DNA from: Angiostrongylus vasorum
Taxonomy: Eukaryota > Nematoda > Chromadorea > Rhabditida > Metastrongylidae
NCBI GenBank assembly: GCA_018806985.1
Contig: JADANN010000262.1
Location: 62,001-126,000 of the forward strand
Direction of reading: 5' to 3'
DNA length: 64,000 nucleotides
Every line of letters starts with the position of its first letter. Position 1 is the stretch's first letter. The position numbers and the translations under genes were made by a program. Under the pieces are notes generated by a model, which saw only the letters and a list, made by a program, of their open reading frames with translations, ran no database searches and was not told where the DNA came from. Positions 14,103-26,000 of the stretch are shown piece after piece.

Positions 14103-14325
14103 AAACTAGCTGAGAGGCAGGCGAAACGAAGGAGCCCGCATGGTGCGATGGCGAACGCGTTAGCCGCCTGAAAGGGTAAAAGTGCGTTCATTCCCCACCG
14201 CATACACGCAGACACACCTGCGATCCAGAGTTGCGCAAATATCTCAGCATTATTATGGTTGTATTTCGCTTAATACCCTGCCGTGAAAAATTGTAGTAGG
14301 CAGCAAACAAAAAAATAAACATTGT
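14103..14325 (+). repeat. SINE D, single copy with 13-bp target duplication
   Basis: Flanked by GAAAGATATAGGA at 14090-14102 and 14326-14338. It starts AAACTAGCTGAGAGGC, has tRNA-like GCGAACGCGTTAGCC and GTTCATTCCCCACC, and ends in an A-rich tail. This copy defines the unit length, about 223 bp. Confidence 0.9.
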
Positions 14326-14444
14326 GAAAGATATAGGATTCGTGGGCATTTAAAACATCATTATGCTTTCGTCTTCTTCGCAAAATGTGTTGCCAAGATG
14401 CAACGATTTGTTATCAACCTGTTTATATCTGGTAAAGCAATCTA

Positions 14445-14840
14445 CTTACTTACTTGATACTTAAACGGCCCGTCCTCACTACTTGTGCGGGCCCCAGCAT
14501 AACCACCATTTTTTTGAGATTTGCTGGTCAAGCCATTGTGCTTCCCTGGAATCTCGAGGACAGGTTGGCCAAACTTCGCCCCAGGTCGTCACCACGACAG
14601 GCAGTTGCAGCCCTTGCGGATCGGAGGGAGGTTTGCCACCATGCGACTTTGATACCACGTCGGTGGTGGATCCTGGTATTGGTCTGCTCTTAGCTAGGCT
14701 TCCCGATGGAAACGCCGGACTCCTTCTCAGCTTGGGAGACCTTGGCAGGAGGACGAATCCCCCCTGCTGTACACCGCAGTCGCAGTCCGACACTCAAGAA
14801 CACCTCCCAGCCACGACGAGGGGGGTAAACCGTTGGTAGG
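14445..14840 (-). repeat. family A retroposon copy
   Basis: Flanked by AAAGCAATCTA (14434-14444) and AAAGCAACCTA (14841-14851). Its 3' tail on the left is an (AAGT)n-type run on the minus strand. The head on the right ends in the CCTCCCAGCCACGA hairpin region. Confidence 0.88.
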
Positions 14841-15414
14841 AAAGCAACCTATAGGGACAAATTATTCAAATAGCAATGTTTTGGTCCATTGATGTGAAAG
14901 CATACCAAAGTAAGCATACGAGAAGTTGTTATAAAACTTGTGGTCTACTTACCTTCATTTACTTCAACGATGTAACTACGAAAATCTCCCACATCCAGAA
15001 AACAGAAAGCGACCGCTTTAGACACTCGACTCGAATAATTGCGGCTCTAAAAAGTTAGGGATAGAAGTTCTAAAAATAACCTCTTTGAACCTCATTAATA
15101 AACCAAAGCATTCATTATTCATGCCAGGGTTAAATGAAACTCTGTTTTTAACACATTGAAGAAGAACACCTGATTTTTCGACGACAACGGACGATACCAC
15201 AAACATTCCTTCTATGCAGTGTTCTTTCGATTTTGAATATGTTTACAACTGAATCTTCCGAAAAATCGATGACAAAATTTAAATTCTAAAAAATTTCTAA
15301 AGTAGTAATGGCAACAGCAAACATACGCGCTAAACTGCTCTCCCCAGACAAAATCTCGCCTAATTATTTGCTTTCGTTTTCGAAACATGACCATTGAAAC
15401 AACAAAGTGGAAAA

Positions 15415-15672
15415 AGGGGGGTGCAACGTAGTGGTAGTAATGCCGTTCATCATGAGCTCATGAGCACTGTACTAATTCGTCCCCCCCCCCTCCCCCCCCC
15501 CTAAGCTCACCAAATCTCTCATCCCTACGGGATTGGAAAAATTGGTACCAGGCTCGTCTAGGATCCACCCACTCCCTCCGGTTCAACTGAGAGCGCTCTA
15601 GCCCGGCTATCCTAGGACTCCAGGAGAATCGATCTGACCAACACTTAATGACATTCAAGAAGAAGGGCAATC
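15415..15672 (+). repeat. SINE C fragment with poly-C insertion
   Basis: The head GTAGTGGTAGTAATGCC and core GTACCAGGCTCG match C; the middle is replaced by two C runs (15481-15501). The 3' part ends near 15672. Confidence 0.6.
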
Positions 15673-15679
15673 CTTAAGT

Positions 15680-17100
15680 ACCAGCAAGATCTACATAACA
15701 AAAGTACAAAGACCATTGTGGATGGTAGATGCGAAGGGTCGAATTGAATGTAGAAAGTGCTGGGATCTGCATAGCAGATGTAAAAGGCGGGTCATGAAAC
15801 GAATACGTGCGTCCTTCACTGATTTCAAAAAAGGCAGAATTTAATCGTGGTAAAAGCACAGAATTCTTCATCCTGTTAGCAAAAATTTGCAGATTTTGAC
15901 AGTTTTTTATTGAAATTAATAAAATTCACTGCGAGGTGGGATATGTTGATTCAAATTGACAGTGGCCAATGTTCTAACTGCATGACTCCTATAAAGGTCA
16001 TCTCATTGTGAATGTCCATAAAATGCTCGTACTAATCTTTTGTACCGTCACAATTTACCGGTCAGTGATACACTGTCTTCGAAAAATCCCCCAAAGTCAT
16101 ACGGAAATAAGGTGCAGTGTTGACTTGAACGCTATGGTATTCCACTAGAGTATTACTTATGGTTTAAGATGGCCTGACTTACTGATTTTCTTGGATTACT
16201 TCAAAATGTCTCACTAAGTGTGCACGTGTAGCGCACTGTTTAGGGATTCCGTTCAATACATACAAGACCCTCAGATTAAGCCCGCGCCAAGGACAAACAA
16301 ACATTTAGTTCCTTAGAGTTTGGCAAGTTGACACTTCTAGTAGTTTTATGAGCCAAATACAGATCCAATGCCCTTTGATCGTTTAATTTACTAACTTAAT
16401 GCTACGAGTGAAACGTTCTGTTTCAAGCGGAACGATGTGACGGCAAGAACATCTGGACCGTGATGTGTTCCTGAACATGTTCAACTACATCATTCGTGAA
16501 TGAAATTCATATCGTTTGATGTCGTATAGATGCAGTCAAAGCCACCGACATATCGACAACTACACTATTGACAGGCATTTCTAACCTACTAAATCCTGCC
16601 AAGTCGTTGGATAATCTCTTCACTTTAGCAACCGAGTGTCGGAAAGGTATTCCATTACTTTTTAGCGTTCATTGTTTGCCTTAACTTAAATATTTGAATT
16701 GCTGTTCGAATGAGTCATAAAGCGTCATGCGACTACCTGTAAGAATTTTCGGTTGCTTGCTGATTTCCTTTTCCTTGTGTTTCCACTTCCGTGTTAAAGT
16801 TCTTCCAAATTCTCATCAATTGTCAGGATTAGATGTGATTGCTAGCACTTTTTGCTCGTTACATTTAACAAGAATGTTTCCATATGTTCACGAATCTTCT
16901 ATATATGAGCTGCTTCCAGACGATTTATGCATGACGCACTCACAACTAGCACGTTAACCAAAAGATTTTGTATGCCTGATCTGCTGGAGCAGATGCATTG
17001 AGGAAACAGGCCTTCTGCCCTGGCTGCACCAAATTCTCTTAAGCAAAGTGCGGTTTATACGTAATGGGATTTATGCATGTGAGCATGGATGTGCTCTTAT
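15680..17100. other. non-genic stretch
   Basis: No exon, RNA gene or known repeat was recognised. Confidence 0.4.
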
Positions 17101-17109
17101 GTACAAAGA

Positions 17110-17425
17110 TTATTTTTTAACATGACCCGTCGTCAAATCTACTGTGTGGATCCCAGCACTTCTCATATTCGATTCGTTTTCCTTGCTTCCGTCATCTACA
17201 ATATTCTTCGAATATTTCGAGTGTTGTTTCGGCTGCTGCTTGTGGATTTCTTCTTTTTTCATGAATCTCTCAGAATGCTTGTCGAGTCAATTCTCCTTGA
17301 AATCTTGGAGATAGCTAGGCTAAAGCGCTCCCACGTGGATTGGAGGAGGGCGATGGGATGGAACGAAACAGCCCCTTTGATTCCTGATCGACGGGATCAC
17401 TAACACTATGTTATCCCAGTCCTTA
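17110..17425 (-). repeat. SINE C copy
   Basis: It matches C in reverse: GGATCCCAGCACTTCTCATAT, TGTTTCGGCTGCTGC, ATGAATCTCTCAGAATGCTT and GAGTCAATTCTCC. The head region is altered (GATCGACGGGATCACTAAC). Confidence 0.65.
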
Positions 17426-17462
17426 TATATTGTGTATATTTTCATATTAAAAAGAAGGATAA

Positions 17463-17733
17463 TGCTCTCGGCGATGATCAATCCCTGGAGGATGCGCCAT
17501 GCATTCGTCTTCATTAAGCATCATTGGAGGTGATTAAATGCATATCTGGCCTTTACAATGACTCGCGGTGGCCTACCGATGTTTCGAGCCAATGGTGCTA
17601 TCCTCCCAGATAAGTCTGGTACCAATTTGCCGTCCCCGGAGGGATGGAAGGCTTGAACCTGGTGAACCATGGGCGCGGGATCGATCCCATATGTATTGCA
17701 GCGCACCTCCGACCACTGCGCTACACTCGCCTT
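17463..17733 (-). repeat. SINE B copy
   Basis: A near full copy: TGCTCTCGGCGATGATCAAT at the tail end, GGTACCAATTTGCCGTCCCC in the core and a degenerate head at CACTGCGCTACACTCGCC. Confidence 0.82.
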
Positions 17734-18714
17734 TTTGTTGCAATGTTGCACATTACATATTATATAAATAACATGTTCTATATATCTTACTGTGTGTTAT
17801 GTATACTGCACACCTTGAAAGTGCCTTCCTTACGGCACTGTTGAGTAGGACGAATGCAGACAAAGTGCTGAAATTTGCCGTTGAAGGTGTCGAAATCTCA
17901 CCGATTTTAAGTGATCGACCGTTTCCACTTTTGTCTGCTCTGCTAAATGTTCTTCTCCTACTACCTCTAAATGTAAGTCTTCCTTAACTTTGTTGATAGA
18001 ACGCTAAGAAAAGTGCAACTGTGCAAGATATCATGGCACAGTTCTGAGAAGAGTTAGAAAGGTAACAATTTCATTGAGCGTAGATTTATCACAGGGACCA
18101 GTTCTTTTTTCCATGTACATCGTTTCTTTAGATTTACTGGTAAACCAATCACTCCATAGCAGCTGTCGAAAATCTGACTTTGGAGTGCTGATATTGGTCT
18201 TAAAAGAAGTTTGTGTATTGAATAAAAAATGCCGTAATTATTTACGGATTCCATGGCTGCGCCTCTGACTTCAAACGAAGGATCAAATGGCAGTGAAGGA
18301 TTGAAGACCATGAAAATGAAACGAAGTGACAATTTGCGCTTTCACGATACTCAAATAAGCTCCGTTGCCATGAGATTGTGATCCATGGTTACCTTTCATT
18401 GCTCCAGTTGTACATATTTGAATTGGGAAATCGGAATGAACGGCCCAGTTCCACAGTTGAGAATGAAGAATATAGTGGCTTGAGGACCTTAGAAGAGCAC
18501 TGAGAAGGACAACGAACATCCTACTACCTGCCCCTATTCTACTCTATCATTCCTTTCAGCCGGAAACTCTGGAAAAAAAACAGTGACAAGATCTATGCGC
18601 GGCCAGCACTACCGGACGTGCTACAAGTAGAGACAGTGCATTATTCGGACTGTGCGTGTCGTTCCCACCATAAGAAAACTATTGAACTAATGTTTGAGAT
18701 ATCTTCAGGTTTTC

Positions 18715-19085
18715 TTATTTCTTTTTTGTACGAACTGCCTTCACACCTGTTCGGATCCCAGCACTCCCAATATTCGATTTGTTTCCCTTGCATCCATCAT
18801 CCACGAAGGTCTTCCTACTTTTACGTCTGGCTTCGGCTGCTTTTCGAGGATTTTGCTTTCATCATGAATATCGCAGAATGGTGGTCGAGCCGATTCTCCC
18901 TAGAGTCCTGAGATAGCCAGGCTCCAGCGATCGCAGTTCGATTGCAGAGAGTGATTTCTTCCCGGACAAGTCCAGTACCAATTTACTGACCGTGGTTGGA
19001 TGAGAGGCCTGATGACCTGGTGTGGGGAGCGAACCGGCACGGTGCTAATGATAACCCACATCACTACCACTGTGCTATCCGACCA
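18715..19085 (-). repeat. SINE C copy
   Basis: A near complete copy in reverse, from GGATCCCAGCACTCCCAATA to a head with CACTACCACTGTGCTATCC. The core has CGGACAAGTCCAGTACCAAT, shared with family B. Confidence 0.75.
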
Positions 19086-19427
19086 AGGTGCACATCGGTA
19101 CGCCGAGGAAAGCGTAGGACGTGATGTTTGTCTCTTTTGAGTGGGCAGAATCGACAGTGAACAACTCTGGTCGCAGGTGACCGGGTGGAAGAATGAAGAC
19201 TTCGCATAGTGCTCGTTTGAGTCGCTTGATGCTCAGCGAAAGGAAGCTGGTAGGAGCGATTAACATAGTCTATTTAATTACCGTATAATTACTACAATTA
19301 TATTTTAATTACTATGTAAAATTACGTGTGTGAGATCGTGAATCCTTATCATGTACCTTTGACTGTTTCAACTACTTTCGAATTAGGGGAAACGAATTTG
19401 TGAGCAATAAACGAATACAGTAGGAAA

Positions 19428-19682
19428 AGCTCTCGGAGTTGAACAACGTCTAAAGGATGCGCTATGCATTCAACTTTATTAAACATCGCTGGAGATGATT
19501 GAATGCATATCTTGCCTATACAATGACTAGCGGTGGCTTACCGCTGCATCGAGCCTGTGCTACTATACTCCCAGACAACTCCGGTAACAGTTTGCCCACC
19601 ACGGAGGGATGGAAGGCTTGGTGAGCCTAGAGCGTGGGGATCGATTCAATTTGTATTGCAGAGCGCCTTGCTCTACACTCGA
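19428..19682 (-). repeat. SINE B copy, diverged
   Basis: It matches B across GCTCTCGGAGTTGAACAACG and GGAGGGATGGAAGGCTTGG; the head is shortened (GCTCTACACTCG). Confidence 0.75.
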
Positions 19683-19689
19683 GAAAAAA

Positions 19690-19925
19690 CCTTTGTTTCG
19701 AAATACAGTAGTATTTTGATAGATAGACCTTTTCGGCTATCGTTCAGATGTCTTCGTCTTCGTTAGAGTCGGATTGATTTCGACCCGATTGTCCATACTC
19801 GTTCGTCTTCGCGGAGTGGATCTTTATAGCACATCGAGTCGAATCGGATGGTATGGGACACTCCCCGAATGAAAATTTCTCACTCGACGATGCCTTCTTA
19901 TGCAGGACGATCGTTAATGAAACAC
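19690..19925 (-). repeat. family E repeat, related to PLE-type ends
   Basis: It contains CTTTTCGGCTATCG and CTTCGTTAGAGTCGGA, matching the E units at 25.2-25.4 kb, and ends with a TTATGCAGGACGATCGTTAA motif shared with 2040-2280. Confidence 0.45.
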
Positions 19926-20031
19926 TTTCCATTACCCTTGTGTTAATCTAAAATCCAAGGAAACATTGATCATTCTTTCCGAGGTTAAATGAAAGCACGT
20001 GTTCAGAAATATTACAACATCCCTAGTTCAA

Positions 20032-20396
20032 CCACAATGATGCTGAGATACTTGCAAAACTCCGGACCGCAGGTATTTGCGGTGGGGAACGAACGCGCTA
20101 TTGTCCTTTCCGCGGAGTAACGCGCTCACCACCACACCATGCGGGTCCTTCGGGTGATTGCTGTTTGTAGTGATCAGTAGAACTAGCTGAGAGACAGACG
20201 CAACGAAGCACCCGCGTGGTGTGGTGGTGAACGCGTTAGCCCCTGGAAAGGGTATTAGTGCGTTCGTTCCCCACTGCAAACACCTGCTGTCCGGAGTTTT
20301 ACAAATATCTCAGCATCATTGTGGTTGTTTCACAAATAATACCCTGCCGTGAAAGCTAGTAAAAAGCAGTAGATAAAAAAACCAACACTGTGAATT
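20032..20396. repeat. SINE D inverted pair with 10-bp target duplication
   Basis: Reverse arm about 20032-20155, forward arm about 20178-20396, flanked by CCTAGTTCAA at 20022-20031 and 20397-20406. One duplication around the whole pair shows it inserted as a unit. Confidence 0.85.
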
Positions 20397-20409
20397 CCTA
20401 GTTCAATTT

Positions 20410-22330
20410 ACGAGGTAGAGAAACGACAGCTTCACGCTGATGCAATTTAGTAGACGTAAATTGAATTGTGTTTGGTGTAATCCGTACCAAACGCTTAAAT
20501 TTAAATTTCATAAATTTACACATTTTTTTGTTTTTCTGTGCTCTGGGCGTCATTCTAGATATTCTTACACACGTATTTCGTTTGTTTATGTTTCTCTCTG
20601 TTAAGATTACTTTGCTGAAACCTCTCTCGTATCCAGTTTGTAGTTCTGTTAAGAGGTTAATTAAATGATCCAGGAAGGAAAAATAGCGCCAAAGACATTA
20701 ACTGGCTTCGTTGAGATTTTTCCCGAAACAGCTTATTCATGTGTTAAAATGCGTTATATTTATGAGACACTAATCATTTTCTAAGGGACAGTCAACCTTT
20801 CTGGATATTTAGGCCCCCATTGTTTGTATTATACTGCATGCTTTGTCATCATCTGGTTTCTCCTAGAATTCTTCCTAGCTCATTTTTCATGGTTTCTTCT
20901 TGGCGCTAAAGGTTTTCAGTGACCTTTTAAGCCTTTTAAGCAATGGTTTTTATGAAGAACATCGTCTTGCTTTCTGAACCATAACACTGCGTTCGTTCCT
21001 ACTCCATTTAGCAGCATTGTTCCATTCATTTTCGTCACTTTTTCATCTATCCATATCCTTTTCGAGCTTATTCTCCCGTCTTTTATGGTTTTTCTTCGTG
21101 AATTCCATCTTCCAGACGTTGACAATCGTGTCCAATGGACTGCTTTCTCGTTTGATTATCGGCAGATGAATGTAAACATCATACCAACTGTTTATTGATA
21201 TTGTAACTGACCAACGACACTTAAACTAACGTTGAAGGAATGGCCGGGTGAGTCGATTGCTGTTCATCTTTTCTACTTTTCACATGGAATTCCTCGTTAT
21301 ACATCTTTGTTTTGTTTTGTGTCTTTCCTTTGTTAAATGTTTTAAGTGTTCCGTTAACAAAACACCACCTGTGTTTCGGTGCGAAGTGATTCATAAAGAT
21401 TCGTAAGGTTTCTCCCAAGAAATACACCTGGAATTACTCGCGGACGGGTTTTTTTCCTAATTTTTTCCTACCAGTAATAATTAATGAGGTGCTGCTAAAT
21501 TAGCTCAGGAGGGATTTTTCTTCTAGAACTATTGCGTCATAACCCAGTAGTGCATAGAACACAGAAGTCTCACAGTGACCCCTATTGAATTCTTCAACAA
21601 AACCGAATACAGCTAGGTTTTTTTTTGAGAATTGAGCTATCACTTGAAGGTTAGTGTTAGTGGCTTTTTCTTAGGGCTTTTTTTTTGGGTGTGTTTTCGA
21701 CTTTCCAGTCTCAAATTTTTGCTTTCTTTCGCAGAATCTTCATCTTCAAAATCCCTAACTCGTTATGAACATATGTGTCCTAACTTATTCACTAATCAAC
21801 TTATGATTTAGGAAGTGAGAAACGTATTGTTCGCCTTTTACAGCTTCTTAGAATGATCACCACACTATTTAAAATAACTTAAACCGTAAATCCCATGAGT
21901 TCATTTTCAAGCGCACCCATTTGAAGTAATTTCCTACGAAGGGATATATAGATTACTTCTAGATGGTGATGGTAAGTGGGCCGTTAAACGTATGAGGAAA
22001 TCCAGAGGTTTTCTTTGCACGATTTACTGCTTCAGCGCTATCCCCGTCGTAAGCAATTATTTCCGCGTTGCAGTAAGACCAATGTCTGAGAAAGAGACGG
22101 AGAGATGTCTGCTAGAAGCCGAATGCGTTTCCCATGTGCTTTGATTTATTCTATAAAATGAGTCTTTGTGTTGCACTGCGTAGTAGTTTTTGCTTAGCTA
22201 TTTACTGAGTCGGAGTGAAAGACGAGAAAGAACTTCTCTTAAAAGACAAAATTTTTGATTTCAGAGGGTCATTTATGACAGGGTAGAAGATGCTCACATT
22301 TCAGTTATTCACGTAATCGGTTGAAGAATT
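20410..22330. other. non-genic stretch
   Basis: No exon or known repeat was recognised. Minus-strand open frames at 20916-21125 and 21221-21427 are short and without family resemblance. Confidence 0.35.
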
Positions 22331-22881
22331 CCGTACTACTTACTTAAATATTCCTCATAATTTTGTGCTCCCTGGTGTGCAGCTGGGATCAGATTGGCAC
22401 AGTGGGCGCTAGAATGAGTGTCATCGAGGATGGCGTCCATCGTAACGAGTTTTAGCAAACGTACTGGATTATAGAGATTCACTACGTAATTGAGCTTCCT
22501 CTCAAACAGTTTGTGGGCGTGGTGGCTGGCGATTTGCCAATGCTGAAAATCGATATGCGCGGACGTAGCCTCAACATCCAGCAGCAACCACAACCCTCCT
22601 CCAGCTGCAGCGCGCAAAAGAGAGCAGTGTGTGAGTGAGTGAATGTATGTATGTGAGTGTGTCCAGCGAAGGCTAAAGCCTTCTTATTGATCATTTCTAA
22701 AGCACGCCTTTATTCGACTTTACTGTTGTCGTTGTAGTAAGCGTTTGTTGAGTTATTTGTTCACGACAGCTCAACGAATCCAACGTGAAAAGTGCGTGGC
22801 GAGCGCGCGTGGAAAGTGTAAGTCGTGTCTTCTTCGTATCCGAAACACTAGGCGACACTTGCTGCCTTACGTGGAGGTGTT
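22330..22881 (+). promoter_or_regulatory. putative promoter and 5' UTR of the transporter
   Basis: This stretch just upstream of the first coding exon is richer in G+C than its surroundings. It contains a short TGTG/TATG-rich run near 22630-22660 and an excellent GT donor (AAAGT|GTAAGT) near 22818, which could end a noncoding first exon. No TATA box or other specific site is convincing. The minus-strand open frame here resembles no family I know. The promoter role is inferred from position only. Confidence 0.3.
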
Positions 22882-23045
22882 ATGTTGACGGAAGACGATG
22901 TTGGCGTCACAACGCCATCGAAGACTACAACCAGTACTGGGCATTGTGGCTCTTTATGGATGAGCGTGGGTTTTGTAACGAATGACGATTCCAGACGACG
23001 TCGTATGAGCAAGAAACGCGAGAGCATTGAGCTCGCCTCTCTAGG
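22882..23045 (+). CDS. probable first coding exon of the transporter
   Basis: An ATG at 22882 opens a frame that runs to a strong donor (GG|GTGAGT) with an upstream in-frame stop (TAG at 22849). The peptide starts [14 protein letters not shown], is Ser/Thr-rich, and ends with a basic stretch ([21 protein letters not shown]). Vertebrate NDCBE/NBC proteins also have an Arg/His-rich segment before the first conserved block. The exon ends in phase 2, while the next recognised exon (37975) starts one base into a codon, so a linking exon is missing. Assignment to this gene is inferred from position and composition. Confidence 0.5.
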
Positions 23046-26000
23046 GTGAGTCGTATTCTTGAACTTTGTTTTTTTTAACTTCGTTCTATTTTACCCTTCT
23101 TATTCTCTTTTAGCTGATCTTGTTCTGCATAGGTCTTTTTTAAACGTTACTGACATGATAGAGCGGTTTTATAACTGGAGTTTGTCACCAGCTATGAACC
23201 TAATCCTCAAATAAGTACCCATCCAAAATTTCTTCATTCCCGTTAGCTGACAGTTTCCTTTATTGCTGTTTATATCTCTTGGAATATATGAAATGGGTAG
23301 ACAGTTGTTATTTATTATTGCTTTTTCGAATAGTTTTTCGTCTATATTCTAAAATGATTATTGGTAAGGTTTGGTAAGGTTAAAACAAAGCGAAAAGTCG
23401 TGATTTTGCCAGTTTTTATGACTTCATTCGTGGTTGTTGGTTTGTCTCCATTCTAAATTGCTTTGAGTTCACTGTGACGGACCAATTTTTTTTAGTTATG
23501 TTGGTGTCATGGTTGATTTTGGCAGTGTGAGGTATCAGACTTAACACACTATTGACCCATCTAGTTATTTCAAGTTATCACGCTAAGTTCCCCTTATGTT
23601 ATGTAGAAGTTATTACGTTAACGGCTGTGCAATACTTAGGTTCTACTGTATTCTGGTTGTATCTTTTCGCGTCTCTGATGACTAATTCTTCGTGGTTATT
23701 TGCTTCTTAATGAGTGGTCAGAGTTAAAAAAAATTAGCACTACTGTCTCACAAGACGACTAGGACTGTCTACAAAAGCGATTACCTTTTGTAATTCGATC
23801 TAATAATAACATCTGATCTATAGCATAGTCTAGTTTAGATTTCTATAGCCTCTATTTTTTTCTACAATGTTGTATAATTTGTGATTTCTTCTATAGTAAG
23901 TTCCTATGAAATAGTCTAGTTTAACATCGTCTTTCATACACTAGTGTCATTTGCTTTCGAAGTCCGTACTTTTATGCAGAATCACTTATCGGATTCCTGT
24001 TAGTAATTGAGTGACGCTAGCGGGCAATAGAGAAATCTCCACTTTCCATTATTCCCTGTGGTGAGCCATACATTGAATCCGCTCGCGCGATGAGAACGAA
24101 TTGAGTCACATTTGTCGTATAGCACATTTTTGTGGAAGGCACTTATGTGCAGCTTACTGCTGTGTACTTTGAGGGCACTCGATATGCTCGTAATGATAGC
24201 TAGCCTATAGCACCGTCTTGGAGTAAACGCAAATACTTGTTACTTGTCGAAATTGAAATTGATCTCGTTTCAGTGTGTTCAGGTGCTTTCGTGCTTTCCA
24301 CTTAATTTCAAGGTTCTAGCCAAAGTTGGGATTTAAAAAAAACTCGCAAAGGCATATCATGGACATAAGTACGGATATGAATGTGTGTATACGGAAGATA
24401 CTATGTAGGTTAGCCTGGTGCGGCTAATATTTGTAATCCACTGCAACGATTGAACTGTCGTTTCGATTTAAACGACATTACCCATACGTGAAGTTCCACT
24501 TTTTAAGTATCCTATATGATTTAAACACTAGATGTTCCTTGTGTCTATAATGACAAGATGACAAGTGGTCAATAGAGTTTTGCACTTATTTTAATTATGT
24601 TCACAGTTGTGTGTAAACTGTTTTATGGTCATCTTCAACTAGGTGGAATTCCCATGGGTAGCCCCATTGACGCAAGAATTTTGGAAAAACGATTCAAGCT
24701 GCAAATTTCTGAATCATGGCTCCACTCACGGGCAGAAATCCGCTATTATGTAGGAGGCCGTTGAAGGTGATGCTGTCAGAGAGGAATTAAATTCAAAATG
24801 CGTTTAATATTAGATGAAAGGGAAGTTTTTTCGATATTAGATGAAGTACAGCTCTGTGATGCGTTATGAGGTCTTGCTAGAAATTCTCTGCTTCGTACAT
24901 TTGCAGTGCTGTAGTTTGTAGGCGGTTCAAATTTTCAGTTTTTTTTTTTTTACGTGGAGAGTTTTATCCCAGTAGTTCTTAGTCATATTTTTAGTTGTTC
25001 TGATAACTGACCAACACATATTGTAAATCGTAGCATGACCGTTACATTTTTATTCCGCTCTTTCGTACGATCCGGACGTGATCGTAAACAACCTATCATT
25101 ACAGTTTTAAGCCATCACATCTCAGTAATTTCCGCGATAATTGGGCTAACACGAACTTTGCATAAACTTTTACTCGACTAACGTTTCGGCGCCTTCACCT
25201 TCGTTAGAGCCGCGTTGATCCGAGTCGATGCTTCACAGCTGGCCGTTGTCGCAATGCAGATGTTCGTCTTAAAAAAAAAGGTTAAAAAAAATTATATCTC
25301 ACCTTCTTGGATTGTTAAGCTAACATGAGCTTGATTAATAGATTTATTCGGCTAACGTTTTCTTCATCTTTATAAGAGCCGATTATCCGAGTCAGTGGTC
25401 CACAGTTGTTCCCATTCTCGATCTGGCGTCCTCGTCGTCGTATTGAGACGGATCTTCTTCAGTGGCATCGCTCAAATTCTTTGAAATTCAAATTCAAAAG
25501 AGGCAATCTCACTGTGCAGCGCTGTTGTATGCAGGAGAGTTATCGTTGGTAAGACCATCCGCTGATAAGAATTAGTTTTTCTACGGATAATCCATCATGC
25601 AGCAATCGGTATTACGTTAGCTACCACGTAGCGAATAGTGAAAAAAGCGAAAACCATGTCTTAGCCTGTAGGACTTTTTTTTGCTCAAGACAGAAGCCGG
25701 TAGAATGGATCGTTTATTTTACCACAGTGAAATTCCAACTGTATAGGGTCTACAGATTTCCTATTTTTTGGCATTTCTTTTCTCTGCAAGGCTCACTTTT
25801 CAAACAACGAAGCGATTGAACAAGCAGAATTTCGTCCAACGAGATGCAGTGATAATGGTCTATCTAATATAGTGACATTGCTGACACTCGCAACAGCAAA
25901 GCTTGCACTAAGAGTTTTCATGCTTGTTGGACAACTTTGTTAGTCACTTTAGTAGTCATTTATTAGTTAGTTATTTTGTTGTCTCATTTATTCCCTACAC

